Shown here one piece after another: positions 15,592 to 25,855 of a stretch of DNA of 61,911 nucleotides; positions within the stretch are counted from its first letter, which is position 1, and each line of letters begins with the position of its first letter. The DNA lies in contig NZ_BCXG01000028.1 of the NCBI RefSeq assembly GCF_001894985.1, forward strand, positions 1 to 61,911, read 5' to 3'. Origin of the DNA: Rhodococcus tukisamuensis NBRC 100609. GTDB taxonomy: Bacteria; Actinomycetota; Actinomycetes; Mycobacteriales; Mycobacteriaceae. The notes under the pieces were generated by a model, which worked only from the letters and a program-made list of their open reading frames with translations, was not told where the DNA came from and did no database searches. Both the position numbers and the translations under genes were made by a program.

Positions 15592-16107
15592 ATGATGGGT
15601 ATTCGAGCGAGGCGCGTACTCGCCGGGGGCGCGGCCGCGGTCGCGATTGGTGTAGGGGCGGTGGCTCCGGCGGGTGCCGCCACCGATCCGCTGGCGCCCG
15701 TCACTGCGGCGGCTTCCAGTCTCGAGGCGCCCTATGGGATGACCGTCAAGACGCTGACCGCCGCCCGGGACGCCGGGTTCCCGATCTACGAGGCGGCGGA
15801 AAAGGTTTTGTACCAGGCTCCGAAGAGGGCGTTCTGGATGATCGAGTACCGGCGGGTGTCCAGCGACTACGACCTGAGTTCGCCCACGACGAAGTTCGTG
15901 GCCGTGGGTGCGGTCGGGCCGGACACCTTCTGGGTGTCGCCGGACTCGGTCCCCGGGGTGATCAGCATCAACAGGACCTGGCACCACCAGGACAATGTCG
16001 CGTTCCCGATGGTGGGATTCGAGCAGACCGATCAGCGCTTCACCAACAGTCCGCTGGTGCAGCTGCCGGGCGGTGGCCCGGGCATCGGAATCGCTCTCAT
16101 CACCTAG
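15592..16107 (+). CDS. Small secreted protein of unknown function
   Basis: A 171-residue protein with an N-terminal signal peptide (IRARRVLAGGAAAVAIGVGAVAPAGAA, cleavage near residue 30). The mature domain of about 140 residues contains several Trp and Tyr and a conserved-looking centre (AFWMIEYRRVSSDYD). No Cys is present in the mature part. A strong GGAGGGGG site at 15577-15584 sets the start. It is monocistronic and followed by a hairpin terminator. I do not recognise the family. Confidence 0.75.
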   Translation: MMGIRARRVLAGGAAAVAIGVGAVAPAGAATDPLAPVTAAASSLEAPYGMTVKTLTAARDAGFPIYEAAEKVLYQAPKRAFWMIEYRRVSSDYDLSSPTTKFVAVGAVGPDTFWVSPDSVPGVISINRTWHHQDNVAFPMVGFEQTDQRFTNSPLVQLPGGGPGIGIALIT

Positions 16108-16138
16108 GGGGCCCGTCTGGCGGTTCCGGTTGCTCGTG

Positions 16139-16171
16139 GTCCCCTCATCCGCGGTGCGTGGGTGAGGGGAC
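16139..16171 (+). terminator. Hairpin terminator after the secreted-protein gene
   Basis: GTCCCCTCATCC (16139-16150) pairs with GGGTGAGGGGAC (16160-16171) through 12 positions with one G-T pair and a 9-base loop. It lies 32 bases after the stop codon. Confidence 0.7.
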
Positions 16172-16573
16172 TTCCGTCCCGTACTGACGATTCACAACGC
16201 CGGCGTGCCCATGCGCGTATCCACGCATTGCGGGCCGTTCGCCGGCGGTCATGTGGCCTGTGGCGCCGCCTGGGTCTCCGTCGCTTGTGACCAGACAGCC
16301 TGCCAGCGGCCGGTCGCCGCGGCCCTGTCGACAGGCGAGATCACCCGCAGCACTCAGGCCTGGCTGGTCGAGCGTCTGGGGGGCCTCGGCTCTGCTGCGT
16401 CATCGCGCGAGTGACCTGCCGCTCGACGGTGGGGGAGGGCCTGTCCGGAGGTGTCGGCGGTGCCGGTCGGAGGCCGCTCCACGTGCGGCAGGTCGGGTGT
16501 CCCGACTCGCTCGCCGAGTGGTCGACCGCCGGCGGGTTGCCGGTACTCGACCGAATTTAGTGGCGGCGAACCC
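16172..16573. other. Intergenic stretch without a supported gene
   Basis: About 400 bases between the terminator and the permease promoter. One 69-codon frame (16205-16414) exists but has no ribosome binding site and no recognisable protein character. I see no RNA gene or repeat. Confidence 0.5.
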
Positions 16574-16605
16574 TTGACGAAGCTGTATATACAGGACTAT
16601 ACATA
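16574..16605 (+). promoter_or_regulatory. Histidine permease promoter with HutC operator
   Basis: TTGACG at 16574-16579 and TATACA at 16598-16603 form a promoter with an 18-base spacer. The palindrome CTGTATATACAG (16583-16594) sits inside the spacer and fits the HutC consensus GT-N-TA-N-AC. The larger motif TGTATATACAGGACTATACA (16584-16603) recurs in front of the glutamate dehydrogenase gene with one difference. Confidence 0.78.
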
Positions 16606-16683
16606 TCGCGATGGTGTGACTCGCCGCACAGTGCGAGGGGCCGGCCCGGCCGGATCCACCAGCACAGTCCAGGGAGATCGATT

Positions 16684-18078
16684 GTGAAAGACACCGCCGC
16701 GGCCCTGACCCGAGGTCTGACAGCACGCCACATCCGGTTCATCGCCTTGGGTTCGGCCATCGGGACCGGACTGTTCTACGGATCGGCGGAAGCGATCAAC
16801 CGGGCGGGTCCGTCGGTGTTGCTCGCCTACCTCATCGGTGGGGCGGCGATCTACATCGTGCTGCGCGCGCTCGGCGAGATGGCCGTGAGCAATCCTGTGT
16901 CGGGTTCGTTCGGAGAGTACGCGAGCAAGCACCTGGGGCCGCTCGCCGGATTCATGACCGGCTGGACGTACACCTTCGAAATGATCGTGGTGTGCCTCGC
17001 CGACGTGACCGCATTCGGCGTCTACATGGGCTTCTGGTTCCCCGACGTGCCGCGGTGGATCTGGGTGCTGTCCATCATCTTCTTCATCGGCGCGATCAAC
17101 CTACTCAGCGTCAAGGTCTTCGGCGAGGTGGAGTTCTGGTTCACCCTCGTCAAGATCGTCGCGATCGTCGCGATGATCGCCGGGGGAATCGCGATCCTGA
17201 TCTTCGGGTTCGGGATCCACGACACCAGCACCGGAGTGAGCAGTCTTTGGTCCGACGGCGGCTTCTTCGCCACCGGGTTCGGCGGGTTCGTCAGCTGCTT
17301 CGCGATCGTCATGTTCGCCTTCGGCGGCACCGAGATCATCGGCATCACCGCGGGCGAGGCGGAGGACCCGGAGCGCACCATTCCCCGCGCGATCAACACC
17401 GTCCCGGTGCGCATCATCCTGTTCTATGTGCTCACCCTCGCCGTGATCATGGCGATCAACCCGTGGCAGTCGATCGGATCCGAGGGCAGTCCCTTCGTGC
17501 AGATCTTCCAGGGGCTCGGCATCGGACCGGCGGCGACGGTGCTGAACGTCGTGGTCATCACCGCCGCACTGTCCGCCATCAACAGCGACATCTTCGGCGC
17601 CGGCCGGATGATGTTCGGGATGGCCCAGCGAGGTCAGGCACCCGCGGCGATGGGGCAGGTCTCCCGCAACGGGGTGCCCTGGATGACGGTGGTCATCATG
17701 ACGATCACGCTGCTGTTCGGAGCGCTCCTCAACTACCTCATCCCGGACAAGGTGTTCCTGGTCATCGCGTCGATCGCGACCTTCGCGACGATCTTCGTCT
17801 GGCTGATGATCCTGCTCTCGCACTACCGCTCCCGGCAGAGGATGGATCCGGCCGAGACCGCCGCGCTGAAGTTCCCGGTGCCGTTCTGGCCGTACGGGCA
17901 GTTGATCGCGATCGGCTTCCTGGTGTTCGTGATCGCGGTGCTCGCCTTCGACGCCGACACCCGCGTCGCACTGGTCGTCGGAGCGGTGTGGCTGGCGCTG
18001 CTCACCCTCGCCTACCGCCGGTGGGTGCGACCCGAGCCGGCACCGGCCGAACCCCTACACGCGGACCGCGTGTCCTGA
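16684..18078 (+). CDS. hutT: Amino acid permease, APC family (probable histidine transporter)
   Basis: A 464-residue transporter with about twelve hydrophobic helices and the APC hallmark [13 protein letters not shown] near residues 22-35. It closely follows the ProY/HutT branch of amino-acid:proton symporters. The start is GTG 16684 with GGGAGA nine bases upstream. The gene lies 48 bases before hutH and behind a HutC-type operator, so histidine (or urocanate) is the likely substrate. The symbol rests on context. Confidence 0.85.
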   Translation: MKDTAAALTRGLTARHIRFIALGSAIGTGLFYGSAEAINRAGPSVLLAYLIGGAAIYIVLRALGEMAVSNPVSGSFGEYASKHLGPLAGFMTGWTYTFEMIVVCLADVTAFGVYMGFWFPDVPRWIWVLSIIFFIGAINLLSVKVFGEVEFWFTLVKIVAIVAMIAGGIAILIFGFGIHDTSTGVSSLWSDGGFFATGFGGFVSCFAIVMFAFGGTEIIGITAGEAEDPERTIPRAINTVPVRIILFYVLTLAVIMAINPWQSIGSEGSPFVQIFQGLGIGPAATVLNVVVITAALSAINSDIFGAGRMMFGMAQRGQAPAAMGQVSRNGVPWMTVVIMTITLLFGALLNYLIPDKVFLVIASIATFATIFVWLMILLSHYRSRQRMDPAETAALKFPVPFWPYGQLIAIGFLVFVIAVLAFDADTRVALVVGAVWLALLTLAYRRWVRPEPAPAEPLHADRVS

Positions 18079-18126
18079 CCCACCGACAAATTTCTCGCTA
18101 CCGCTCATTCGAAACGGAGAACAATC

Positions 18127-19713
18127 ATGAGCACGAACACCCTCCCGCACACAGAGAAGCGCGCAATGGACATGAATGAGCCCGTCGTCGTCGGAGTCGG
18201 CGCCGTGACGCCGGAGGAGTTGGTGCGCGTCGCCCGGTTCGGCGCACCGGTACGACTGTCCGACGAGGCGCTCTCGGCGATCGGGGCCAGCCGAAACCGC
18301 ATCCAGGCCCTCGCCGAGGACCCGAGGCCGGTGTACGGGGTCTCGACCGGATTCGGTGCGCTCGCTACCAGGCACATCCCGCTGGAGATGCGCGCACAGC
18401 TGCAGCGCAGCCTGATCCGCTCGCACGCCGCCGGATCCGGTCCGGAGGTGGAGCGCGAGGTGATCCGGGCGCTGATGCTGCTGCGGCTGTCCACGCTGGC
18501 GACCGGCCGGACCGGCGTCCGACCGGAGGTGGCCCAGGTCTACGCGGGGCTGCTGTCGGCCGGTATCACCCCGGTCGTCCACGAGTACGGCAGCCTCGGC
18601 TGCTCGGGCGACCTCGCGCCACTGGCGCACGTGGCGATGGCCGTGATCGGGGAGGGCACGGTGCGGGACGCCGACGGCGAGCTCACCTCGGCCGCCGAGG
18701 CCCTGGCCGCCGCCGGCATCGAGCCGGTCGAGCTCAAGGAGAAGGAGGGCCTGGCCCTCATCAACGGCACCGACGGCATGCTGGGCATGCTGGTGCTGGC
18801 CTGCCACGACCTGCACAAGCTGCTCTCCCTGGCGGACGTCACCGCGGCGATGAGCGTCGAGGGGCTGCTCGGCACGGACAAGGTGTTCGCGGCAGACCTG
18901 CAGGCGCTGCGGCCGCAGCCCGGTCAGGCGGTGGCGGCCGCGAACATGACCCGGGTGCTCGCCGGATCGGGAATCGTCGCCAGCCACGCCACCCCCGACT
19001 GCACGGTCGTGCAGGACGCCTACTCGCTGCGGTGCGCGCCGCAGGTCGCGGGCGGCGCGCGCGACACCCTCGCACACGCCGAGCGGGTGGCCTCGTTCGA
19101 GTTGGCGAGCGCCGTTGACAACCCGGTGGTGACCCTCGACGGCCGGGTCGAGTCCAACGGCAACTTCCACGGGGCGCCGGTCGCGTACGTGCTCGACTTC
19201 CTCGCGATCGTCGTCGCCGACCTGGCGAGCATGAGCGAGCGCCGCACGGATCGATTCCTCGACGTCGCACGCAACCACGGATTGCCGCCGTTCCTGGCCG
19301 ACGACCCCGGCGTGGACAGCGGGCACATGATCGCGCAGTACACGCAGGCCGCGATCGTGTCCGAGCTCAAACGGCTCGCTGCGCCCGCGAGCGTCGACTC
19401 GATCCCCTCGTCCGCCATGCAGGAGGACCACGTGTCGATGGGCTGGTCGGGCGCCCGCAAGCTGCGGCGTGCCGTCGACGGGCTCACCCGGGTGCTCGCC
19501 ATCGAGGCGCTCACCGCCGCCCGTGGCCTGGACCTGCGTGCCCCGCTCGAGCCGTCGCCCGCGACCGCCGCCGTGCGCGACAAGATCCGTGAGCAGGTTC
19601 AGGGACCGGGCACGGACCGGTACCTGGCACCGGAGATCGAGGCCGCGGTGCAGCTGGCGGCCTCCGGGGCGTTGCTCGACAGCGCCGAGTCCGTGGTCGG
19701 CAAGCTCAGCTGA
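18127..19713 (+). CDS. hutH: Histidine ammonia-lyase
   Basis: Converts L-histidine to urocanate and ammonia, the first step of histidine degradation in the cytosol. 528 residues, slightly longer than the usual 510 because of an N-terminal extension. The MIO cofactor forms autocatalytically from a tripeptide in the family block GSLGCSGDLAPLAHV; here this is Cys-Ser-Gly (159-161) instead of the textbook Ala-Ser-Gly. I believe this variant is common in actinobacterial histidases. The start is ATG 18127 with GGAGA eight bases upstream; a second Met at residue 14 is possible. It is expressed with the permease upstream and hutD downstream. Confidence 0.95.
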   Translation: MSTNTLPHTEKRAMDMNEPVVVGVGAVTPEELVRVARFGAPVRLSDEALSAIGASRNRIQALAEDPRPVYGVSTGFGALATRHIPLEMRAQLQRSLIRSHAAGSGPEVEREVIRALMLLRLSTLATGRTGVRPEVAQVYAGLLSAGITPVVHEYGSLGCSGDLAPLAHVAMAVIGEGTVRDADGELTSAAEALAAAGIEPVELKEKEGLALINGTDGMLGMLVLACHDLHKLLSLADVTAAMSVEGLLGTDKVFAADLQALRPQPGQAVAAANMTRVLAGSGIVASHATPDCTVVQDAYSLRCAPQVAGGARDTLAHAERVASFELASAVDNPVVTLDGRVESNGNFHGAPVAYVLDFLAIVVADLASMSERRTDRFLDVARNHGLPPFLADDPGVDSGHMIAQYTQAAIVSELKRLAAPASVDSIPSSAMQEDHVSMGWSGARKLRRAVDGLTRVLAIEALTAARGLDLRAPLEPSPATAAVRDKIREQVQGPGTDRYLAPEIEAAVQLAASGALLDSAESVVGKLS

Positions 19714-19737
19714 CCCGCTTCCGTTCGCAGCTGTCGA

Positions 19738-20334
19738 ATGAGGAATCGGACTTCCGGTGAAACCGCATACGGGACAGCGTCGTTCCGTACCACGGCGTCC
19801 GACCGCACGGTGGTGCCCTGGCTGAACGGCCAGGGCACCACCCAGGTGGTTGCGGAGACCGGCGACTGGCGCGTGAGCATCGCCGACGAACCGCTCGAGT
19901 CGACCTTCTCGGTGATCGCGGGCTACGACCGATTGATCATCCCGATCGGCTCGGTCGCTCTCGAGCTCACCGGCCCGCCTTTCTCCGCAACGGGGGACGG
20001 TGTCGATGCGGTCACCGTCGTGCGACACGTGATCGAGCCGCTGCAGACATTCGCGTTCCCGGGGGAGTGGGCGCCGACATCGCGGGCGTCGCGTCGCACG
20101 CGGGCCCTCAACGTCATGACCAGGCGGGGTGTGGCTGACATGACGGTGGAGATCGGGTCGTCGGAGATTCCCGACCGTTCCAGTTCGGCCCGGATCTGTC
20201 TCGATCTCGCTACCGAAGAAGCCCTGATCGTGCCGCCCGGCGAACCGATGCCGCCCGTGCCTCGGGGACGGTGCGCGCTCATCTCGATATCGCCCGCCGG
20301 TCCGCACGCACTCCGGGTGTCGTCGACGGACTGA
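19738..20334 (+). CDS. hutD: HutD-family protein
   Basis: A 198-residue cupin-fold protein. The family motif VPWLNGQGTTQVVAE is near residues 26-40, followed by AGYDRLIIPIGSVALEL and by LNVMTRRG near 124. HutD is an accessory of histidine utilisation; in Pseudomonas it has been proposed to restrain hut expression, perhaps by binding formiminoglutamate, but its biochemistry is unsettled. It starts 24 bases after hutH, hence the same operon. Confidence 0.88.
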   Translation: MRNRTSGETAYGTASFRTTASDRTVVPWLNGQGTTQVVAETGDWRVSIADEPLESTFSVIAGYDRLIIPIGSVALELTGPPFSATGDGVDAVTVVRHVIEPLQTFAFPGEWAPTSRASRRTRALNVMTRRGVADMTVEIGSSEIPDRSSSARICLDLATEEALIVPPGEPMPPVPRGRCALISISPAGPHALRVSSTD

Positions 20335-20481
20335 CGATGGTCCGCAGGCTCGAACGCACGCGTGGCGGAGCGCGATAGTGACCGAGGTGCCCCAATGTTT
20401 GGGGGTGCTGCCCGGAAGCTGGAGGATCGGTTGAAAACTGGTGCGGTCGATGTGGCTGCAAGGGGCGGCTCGGGTCCCGCG

Positions 20482-21675
20482 CTACTCGGCCAGTGCGCGA
20501 AGGGTGCGCAGCATCTTGCGGCTCATCACGAAGCTGATCGGTTCGAGCAGGGTCGGGCCGAACGCGAGACTGCTCGCCCGCCCACCGCTGTGGGCGTAGC
20601 GTCCCCGCTCGATCAGGCGGGTGCCCCCGTCCCCGTCGTCGAGCAGGTGGAACGCCCACAGCGACGCGTCGGCGCCGTCGGGCGACGAGCCGATCAGCAC
20701 CAGATGCCGACCCGGCTCGATCGCGGCGACCGTCAGCGGTGGCGCTTTGGGGTGCAGCAGCACCGGATCACCCACCGCGAGGTGTTGGAACCGGTCGAGC
20801 ACGTCGGTGGCGTTCTGGACGTGGCAGCCGACGAGGTTCTCGAGACCGGGGTAGCTGTAGAACCCGCCGCGGCCCTGGCCGAGCTGAACGATCCACGGCC
20901 ACAACCGCTCCGGTGGTGCCGCGACGGTGATCGCATGGGTGTAGCTCCAGGTCGCGTCGGGGACCAGGTCGTCGCCCGGGAAGGTGGCCGCGGCTTCTTC
21001 GTCCGTGGCACCCCAGGTGGCGCGCCAGTGGCGCAGAGGTCGCGCGAGCAGGTGCGCCGCAATCAGGACTGCGCCGCCGACCGACTCCACCACGGTGTGG
21101 GCGCGGTCGGTGGCGACCGCCCCGGCGCGGACCGCTACGTCCGTCTCCGCGGGCGGGCGGTGTCCGCGCTGGGCGAGCCACTGGTCGCGGCGCAGGCCCG
21201 GGACCACGTGATGCCGGATCGAGCCGCGGATGCTGACCGGCGCGAGCAGCCACCACAGTGCGTGCACGTACGCCTCCGCCCGCTCGGGGCCGTCCCATTC
21301 GTACACGCCCCGATAGACCTCGCGCTCGTCGTGGGAGACCCACAGTTTCGAGACGAATCCGGGAAACCCCACGAACAGAGGGGTGTTGAGCAGGCTCTCC
21401 CACCGGAACAGCGTGTGTGCCCGTCCGTGGATCCCACGGAGACGGAATTCGACCACCAGCACGCACGGGTCGGCTGTCGGAGGTTGCACCACCACGGTCT
21501 CCCGGTAGACCCGGCCGCGCGCGTCGTCGAAGCTGAGTTGCTCGCCGACCCACGAGGTACGACGGCGGACGCGTCGCCGCGACGCCAGCACGGCGGTCAT
21601 CGCGACGGAACGGACGATCCTTTTCGCGGCCACGCCGAAGGCCAGATGCTCGGAAGTCGAACCGGACATGGTCAC
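20482..21675 (-). CDS. Two-domain protein: YdhR-like N-terminus plus SRPBCC C-terminus
   Basis: A 397-residue protein. Residues about 40-150 resemble a monooxygenase-like ferredoxin-fold domain, with FVSKLWVSHDEREVYRGVYEW and a Trp-rich patch. Residues about 230-397 are an SRPBCC (START-like) ligand-binding domain, with ITVAAPPERLWPWIVQLGQGRGGFYS. The SRPBCC block alone is common in actinobacteria; the fusion is less usual. It is convergent with hutD and divergent from nothing obvious, so it is probably an insertion into the hut region rather than part of the pathway. Function unknown. An alternative Met lies two codons in. Confidence 0.72.
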   Translation of the reverse strand: MTMSGSTSEHLAFGVAAKRIVRSVAMTAVLASRRRVRRRTSWVGEQLSFDDARGRVYRETVVVQPPTADPCVLVVEFRLRGIHGRAHTLFRWESLLNTPLFVGFPGFVSKLWVSHDEREVYRGVYEWDGPERAEAYVHALWWLLAPVSIRGSIRHHVVPGLRRDQWLAQRGHRPPAETDVAVRAGAVATDRAHTVVESVGGAVLIAAHLLARPLRHWRATWGATDEEAAATFPGDDLVPDATWSYTHAITVAAPPERLWPWIVQLGQGRGGFYSYPGLENLVGCHVQNATDVLDRFQHLAVGDPVLLHPKAPPLTVAAIEPGRHLVLIGSSPDGADASLWAFHLLDDGDGGTRLIERGRYAHSGGRASSLAFGPTLLEPISFVMSRKMLRTLRALAE

Positions 21676-21857
21676 CTCTCCGGCGGCGACGGCGGACTCG
21701 TCCGCATGGCCACCTGCTCAAGACCCGTCAGTCGGACTCTAACTGAGCGGCCCTCCCGGCAGCACCGCGTCAGACATGTCGATCTGATCCAGGGACCGCC
21801 GTGCCCGTGTACCTGGGGTTCTCCACTCGTGATGGCGATCGCCGGCGGCTCGTGACT

Positions 21858-21871
21858 GTTTCGGCCGAAAC
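21858..21871. promoter_or_regulatory. Palindrome GTTTCGGCCGAAAC
   Basis: Perfect 14-bp palindrome between the two-domain protein gene and the hutG terminator. It could be an operator for the minus-strand gene that starts at 21675. Only the symmetry is seen. Confidence 0.35.
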
Positions 21872-21880
21872 GTTGGAAAT

Positions 21881-21922
21881 CCTCGGCTCGACGCGGCGGC
21901 AGGCGCACGCGTCGAGCCGAGG
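21881..21922 (-). terminator. Terminator of the hutU-hutI-hutG operon
   Basis: Perfect 15-bp stem CCTCGGCTCGACGCG (21881-21895) / CGCGTCGAGCCGAGG (21908-21922) with a 12-base loop, 18 bases beyond the hutG stop. The strongest hairpin in this part of the window. Confidence 0.85.
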
Positions 21923-21939
21923 ACGTTTGGGGGTCGGGC

Positions 21940-22905
21940 TCAGTGGGTCCGGGGGCCGAGCGCCGTCGTGACGATCCGGTGGATCAGTCGCGCCGCGGTC
22001 CGCGCCGTGCGGTTGTCCACGTCGAGAGCGGGGTTCAGCTCGGCGACGTCGACCAGCCGTAGCTTGCCGCTGCGCGCCACCAGGTCGCACACCCGCTGGA
22101 TCACCTCGAGCGGTACACCGAACGCGGCCGGGGCGCTGACCCCGGGGGCGACCGCGGCGGGCAGCACGTCGAGGTCGATCGTCAGGTAGACCACGTCGAC
22201 GTCGTCGAGGAACTCCTCGACGAACATCTGTACCGCAGGCAGATTCGTCGCCGTGCAGTCGTCGTCGAGGAGATGGCGCACGCCGAGTTCGGCCGCGGTG
22301 GCGAACAGCGCCGCGGTGTTGCTGGGTTGCGAGATGCCGAGCACCGCGTAGTCGAGGGCCCGGCCCAGCACGGTTTCGCGGTCGGCCATCTGCCGGAAGG
22401 GAGTCCCGGAGCTCGGCCGCGCGTCGCTGCGCAGGTCGAAGTGTGCGTCGAGGTTGAGCACGCCGAGGCGGGCACCCGATGCGACGGCAGCCGAGTTCGC
22501 GATGCCGAGGTAGCTGCCGTAGGCCACCTCGTGTCCGCCGCCGAGGACGGTGACGAGGCTCCCGGCGTCGAGCAGGCCGGTGACGGCCGAACCGAGCCGG
22601 TCCTGGCCGTCCTCGAGATCCTCGCCGACGACCTGGACGTCACCGGCGTCGAACACCCGCACCGGGGTGGCGAGCGACATCGACGCGAGCGCCCGGCGCA
22701 GCGCGGCCGGGCCGTCGGCGGCGCCGGGACGACCCTTGTTTCGGCGCACCCCTTCGTCGCTGCGGAACCCGATGAGAACGCCTGCGCCGGAGCCGGTTCG
22801 GCCCGCGAGCGGTGCGACGGCTCCGTGCCAGCGCAGGTGTTCGTTGCCGGGGCCGTCGTCTCGTCCGGACCAGGCCGTCGGGGCGAGGTCCACCACTGTG
22901 GTCAT
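21940..22905 (-). CDS. hutG: Formimidoylglutamase
   Basis: Hydrolyses N-formimino-L-glutamate to glutamate and formamide, the last hut step. 321 residues of the ureohydrolase (arginase) fold with the dinuclear manganese motifs [10 protein letters not shown] (about 130), DAHFD (about 161) and TIDLDVLP (about 244). The start is ATG 22905, overlapping the hutI stop by four bases. Last gene of a three-gene operon that ends in a strong hairpin. Confidence 0.93.
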   Translation of the reverse strand: MTTVVDLAPTAWSGRDDGPGNEHLRWHGAVAPLAGRTGSGAGVLIGFRSDEGVRRNKGRPGAADGPAALRRALASMSLATPVRVFDAGDVQVVGEDLEDGQDRLGSAVTGLLDAGSLVTVLGGGHEVAYGSYLGIANSAAVASGARLGVLNLDAHFDLRSDARPSSGTPFRQMADRETVLGRALDYAVLGISQPSNTAALFATAAELGVRHLLDDDCTATNLPAVQMFVEEFLDDVDVVYLTIDLDVLPAAVAPGVSAPAAFGVPLEVIQRVCDLVARSGKLRLVDVAELNPALDVDNRTARTAARLIHRIVTTALGPRTH

Positions 22906-24098
22906 CGTCGGTACCCGTCCTTCCATACCTCGCGCACCAGCGCCACCCCGGGCCGATAGGCCAGGTGCAGGTGGGACGGTGCGTCGAGTGCGATCAGATC
23001 GGCTCGCGCGCCGACCCGGATGTGCCCGATGTCGGTGCGCTGCAACGCCGCGGCACCGCCGGCCGTCGCCGCCCACACGGCCTCGTCGGGGCTCATGTGC
23101 ATCTCGCGGACCGCCAGCGCGATGCAGAACGGGATGCTGGTGGTGTAGCAGGTGCCGGGATTGCAGTCCGCCGCCAGCGCGACGGTGGCGCCGGCATCGA
23201 GCAGGGCCCGCGCGTCGGGATACTTGTTGCGCGTGGAGAAGTCGGCGCCGGGCAGCAGGGTGGCGACGGTGTCGCTCGCCGCCAGCGCCTCGACGTCGGC
23301 GTCGGTCGTGTAGGTGACGTGGTCGACGGACGCGGCGTTCAGCTCGACCGCCAACCGGACGCCGGCGCCGTAGCTGAGCTGGTTGCCGTGCACCCGCGGG
23401 GTGAGCCCGGCGGCGATGCCGGCCTCGAGGACGGCCCGCGACTGGTCGGCGTCGAACGCGCCCTCCTCGCAGAACACGTCGATCCACTTCGCGTGCGGCG
23501 CACACTTGGGGACCATCTCCTCGACCACCATCCGCACGTAGTCGTCGCTGCGACCCGCGAACTCCGGCGGCGTGACGTGCGCGGCGAGCAGGGTCCTCTC
23601 CGCGGTGTGTGCGGAGGCGACCTCGAGGCTGCGCAACTCGTCGGGGACCGACTGCCCGTAACCGGATTTCGTCTCGATCGTGGTGGTGCCCGAGTGCAGT
23701 GACTCGGCGACGAGCCGGGCCACGTTCGCGCCGAGTTCGGCGTCCGAGGCGGCCCTCGTGGCGGCGATGGTGGTGCGGATGCCGCCGGCCCCGTACGGGG
23801 CGCCGGTCATCCGTGCCGCGAACTCCTCGGCCCGTTCGCCGCCGAAGACGAGGTGGGCATGGCTGTCGACGAACCCGGGCAGGGCGGCCCGGCCACGCAG
23901 GTCGTACCGCGATCCGGCACTGCCCTCCGGGATCCGGGAACGGGGGCCCACCCACTGGACGAGCCCGTCTCCCATGACCACCGCGGCGTCGTGGATCAGG
24001 CCGAGCGGGCCGTCACCGGCCTCGGGATCATTGGTGACCAGGGTGCCGATGTTGTCGATGACCGTCCACCGGCCGTCCTGCCCGGGTGCGTCGTACAC
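22902..24098 (-). CDS. hutI: Imidazolonepropionase
   Basis: Opens the imidazolone ring of 4-imidazolone-5-propionate to give formiminoglutamate. 398 residues of the amidohydrolase superfamily: metal ligands HxH in DSHAHLVF (near 80), a downstream His in RVHGNQLS and an Asp in AADCNPGT. The start is GTG 24098, preceded by GGAGG at an 8-base distance; it begins three bases after the hutU stop. The window's long in-frame extension upstream is out-of-phase hutU sequence. Confidence 0.93.
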   Translation of the reverse strand: MYDAPGQDGRWTVIDNIGTLVTNDPEAGDGPLGLIHDAAVVMGDGLVQWVGPRSRIPEGSAGSRYDLRGRAALPGFVDSHAHLVFGGERAEEFAARMTGAPYGAGGIRTTIAATRAASDAELGANVARLVAESLHSGTTTIETKSGYGQSVPDELRSLEVASAHTAERTLLAAHVTPPEFAGRSDDYVRMVVEEMVPKCAPHAKWIDVFCEEGAFDADQSRAVLEAGIAAGLTPRVHGNQLSYGAGVRLAVELNAASVDHVTYTTDADVEALAASDTVATLLPGADFSTRNKYPDARALLDAGATVALAADCNPGTCYTTSIPFCIALAVREMHMSPDEAVWAATAGGAAALQRTDIGHIRVGARADLIALDAPSHLHLAYRPGVALVREVWKDGYRR

Positions 24099-24100
24099 GG

Positions 24101-25771
24101 TTACGCCTCCTGCATCGGGATGCGAACGCCGCGCTCGGCCGCGACCTGTGACGCGTGCTCGTACCCGGCGTCGGCGTGCCGGATGACGCCCATGCCCGGG
24201 TCGTTGGTGAGCACCCGCTCCAGCTTCTGCGCGGCCATCTCGCTGCCGTCCGCGATGCACACCTGACCGGCGTGGATGGAGCGGCCCATCCCGACGCCGC
24301 CGCCGTGGTGGATGGACACCCAGGACGCGCCCGAGGCGGTGTTGACGAGGGCGTTCAGCAGCGGCCAGTCGGCGACGGCGTCGGAACCGTCTGCCATGGC
24401 CTCGGTCTCCCGGTACGGCGAGGCGACCGATCCGGAGTCGAGGTGGTCGCGGCCGATGGCGAGCGGCGCGGACAGTTCCCCGGAGGCGACCATCTCGTTG
24501 AACTTCAGTCCGGCCTTGTGGCGGTCGCCGTACCCGAGCCAGCAGATGCGGGCGGGCAGGCCCTCGAAGTGAACCTTCTCGCCCGCCATGGTGATCCAGC
24601 GCTTGAGGTGTTCGTTCTCGGGGAAGAGCTCGAGGATCGCCTTGTCGGTGGCCTCGATGTCCTTGGGGTCGCCGGAGAGGGCGGCCCAGCGGAACGGGCC
24701 GAGGCCCTCCTCGAAGAGCGGGCGGATGTAGGCGGGAACGAACCCGGGGAACTCGAATGCCCGGTCGTAGCCGCCCTTTCGGGCCTCGTCGCGGATCGAG
24801 TTGCCGTAGTCGAAGACCTCGGCGCCCGCGTCCATGAACCCGACCATCGCCTCGACGTGCGCGGCCATCGACTTCTGGGCCTCGAGGGTGAAGTGCTCGG
24901 GGTCCTTCTCGGCCATCGCGTGCCAGTCCTCGAGCGCGATCCCGACCGGCAGGTAGGACAGCGGATCGTGGGCGGACGTCTGGTCGGTGACGATGTCGAT
25001 CGGGGCGCCCATCGCGAGCAGGGCCGGGAAGACCTCGGCGGCGTTGCCGACCAGGCCGATGGACAGCGGCTTGCGGGCGTCGCGCATCTCGATTGCCAGC
25101 GCGAGGGCGGCGTCGATGCTCTCGGCCTTGGTGTCGAGGTAGCCGTGCGCGATCCGGCGATCGATGCGGGACGGGTCGACGTCGACGCAGATGGCCACGC
25201 CGTCGTTCATGGTGACCGCCAGCGGCTGGGCCCCGCCCATGCCGCCAACACCCCCGGTCAGGGTGATGGTCCCGGCGAGGGTCCCGCCGAACCTCTTGCG
25301 TGCCACCGCGCCGAAGGTCTCGTAGGTGCCCTGCAGGATGCCCTGGCTGCCGATGTAGATCCAGGAGCCGGCCGTCATCTGGCCGTACATCATCAGGCCC
25401 TCGGCCTCGAGCTTGCGGAAGTGCTCCCAGTTGGCCCAGTCGCCGACCAGGTTGGAGTTGGCGAGCAGGACCCGCGGCGCCCATTCGTTGGTGCGGAAGA
25501 CCCCGACGGGCTTGCCGGACTGCACGAGCATCGTCTCGTCGGACTTCAGCGTCTGCAGCGTGCGGACGATGGCGTCGTAGGCCTCCCAGCTGCGCGTGGC
25601 CCGTCCGGTTCCGCCGTAGACGACCAGATCGTCGGGGCGTTCGGCAACCTCGGGGTCGAGGTTGTTCATCAGCATGCGCAGGGCGCCCTCCTGCTGCCAG
25701 CCGAGGCAGCTCAGCTCGGGGCCGCGGGGTGCCCGGACGGGCCGGGGTCCAGTGGGGGAGTGGTTGGTCAT
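24101..25771 (-). CDS. hutU: Urocanate hydratase
   Basis: Adds water to urocanate to form imidazolonepropionate, using tightly bound NAD+. 556 residues, the normal length. The family blocks are present: [18 protein letters not shown] near 64-81, [19 protein letters not shown] (about 170-188, NAD binding) and [10 protein letters not shown] (about 320). The start is ATG 25771 with AGGAGA eight bases upstream, although the frame remains open for another 13 codons. First gene of hutU-I-G, divergent from the repressor. Confidence 0.95.
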   Translation of the reverse strand: MTNHSPTGPRPVRAPRGPELSCLGWQQEGALRMLMNNLDPEVAERPDDLVVYGGTGRATRSWEAYDAIVRTLQTLKSDETMLVQSGKPVGVFRTNEWAPRVLLANSNLVGDWANWEHFRKLEAEGLMMYGQMTAGSWIYIGSQGILQGTYETFGAVARKRFGGTLAGTITLTGGVGGMGGAQPLAVTMNDGVAICVDVDPSRIDRRIAHGYLDTKAESIDAALALAIEMRDARKPLSIGLVGNAAEVFPALLAMGAPIDIVTDQTSAHDPLSYLPVGIALEDWHAMAEKDPEHFTLEAQKSMAAHVEAMVGFMDAGAEVFDYGNSIRDEARKGGYDRAFEFPGFVPAYIRPLFEEGLGPFRWAALSGDPKDIEATDKAILELFPENEHLKRWITMAGEKVHFEGLPARICWLGYGDRHKAGLKFNEMVASGELSAPLAIGRDHLDSGSVASPYRETEAMADGSDAVADWPLLNALVNTASGASWVSIHHGGGVGMGRSIHAGQVCIADGSEMAAQKLERVLTNDPGMGVIRHADAGYEHASQVAAERGVRIPMQEA

Positions 25772-25841
25772 CTCGGGTCTCCTGACGATGTTGTGTGACC
25801 CCCATGACACCTGTTCGATGCGACGCGGAACAGTGCCTCCG

Positions 25842-25855
25842 CCGAGAATTCTCGG
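25842..25855. promoter_or_regulatory. Palindrome CCGAGAATTCTCGG in the hutU/hutC divergent region
   Basis: Perfect 14-bp palindrome 70 bases upstream of hutU and about 75 bases upstream of the regulator. It does not fit the GT-N-TA-N-AC pattern found at the permease and dehydrogenase promoters, so another regulator (for example the nearby IclR protein) may bind it. Confidence 0.5.

Noticed and set aside
16205-16414. 69-codon plus-strand frame between the secreted protein and the histidine permease
   Set aside because: No ribosome binding site, no family resemblance, and it sits between a terminator and an independent promoter.
20390-20404. Small hairpin CCCCAA-TGT-TTGGGG between hutD and the SRPBCC fusion gene
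   Set aside because: Only six base pairs; too weak to call as a terminator with confidence, although the position between convergent genes is suitable.
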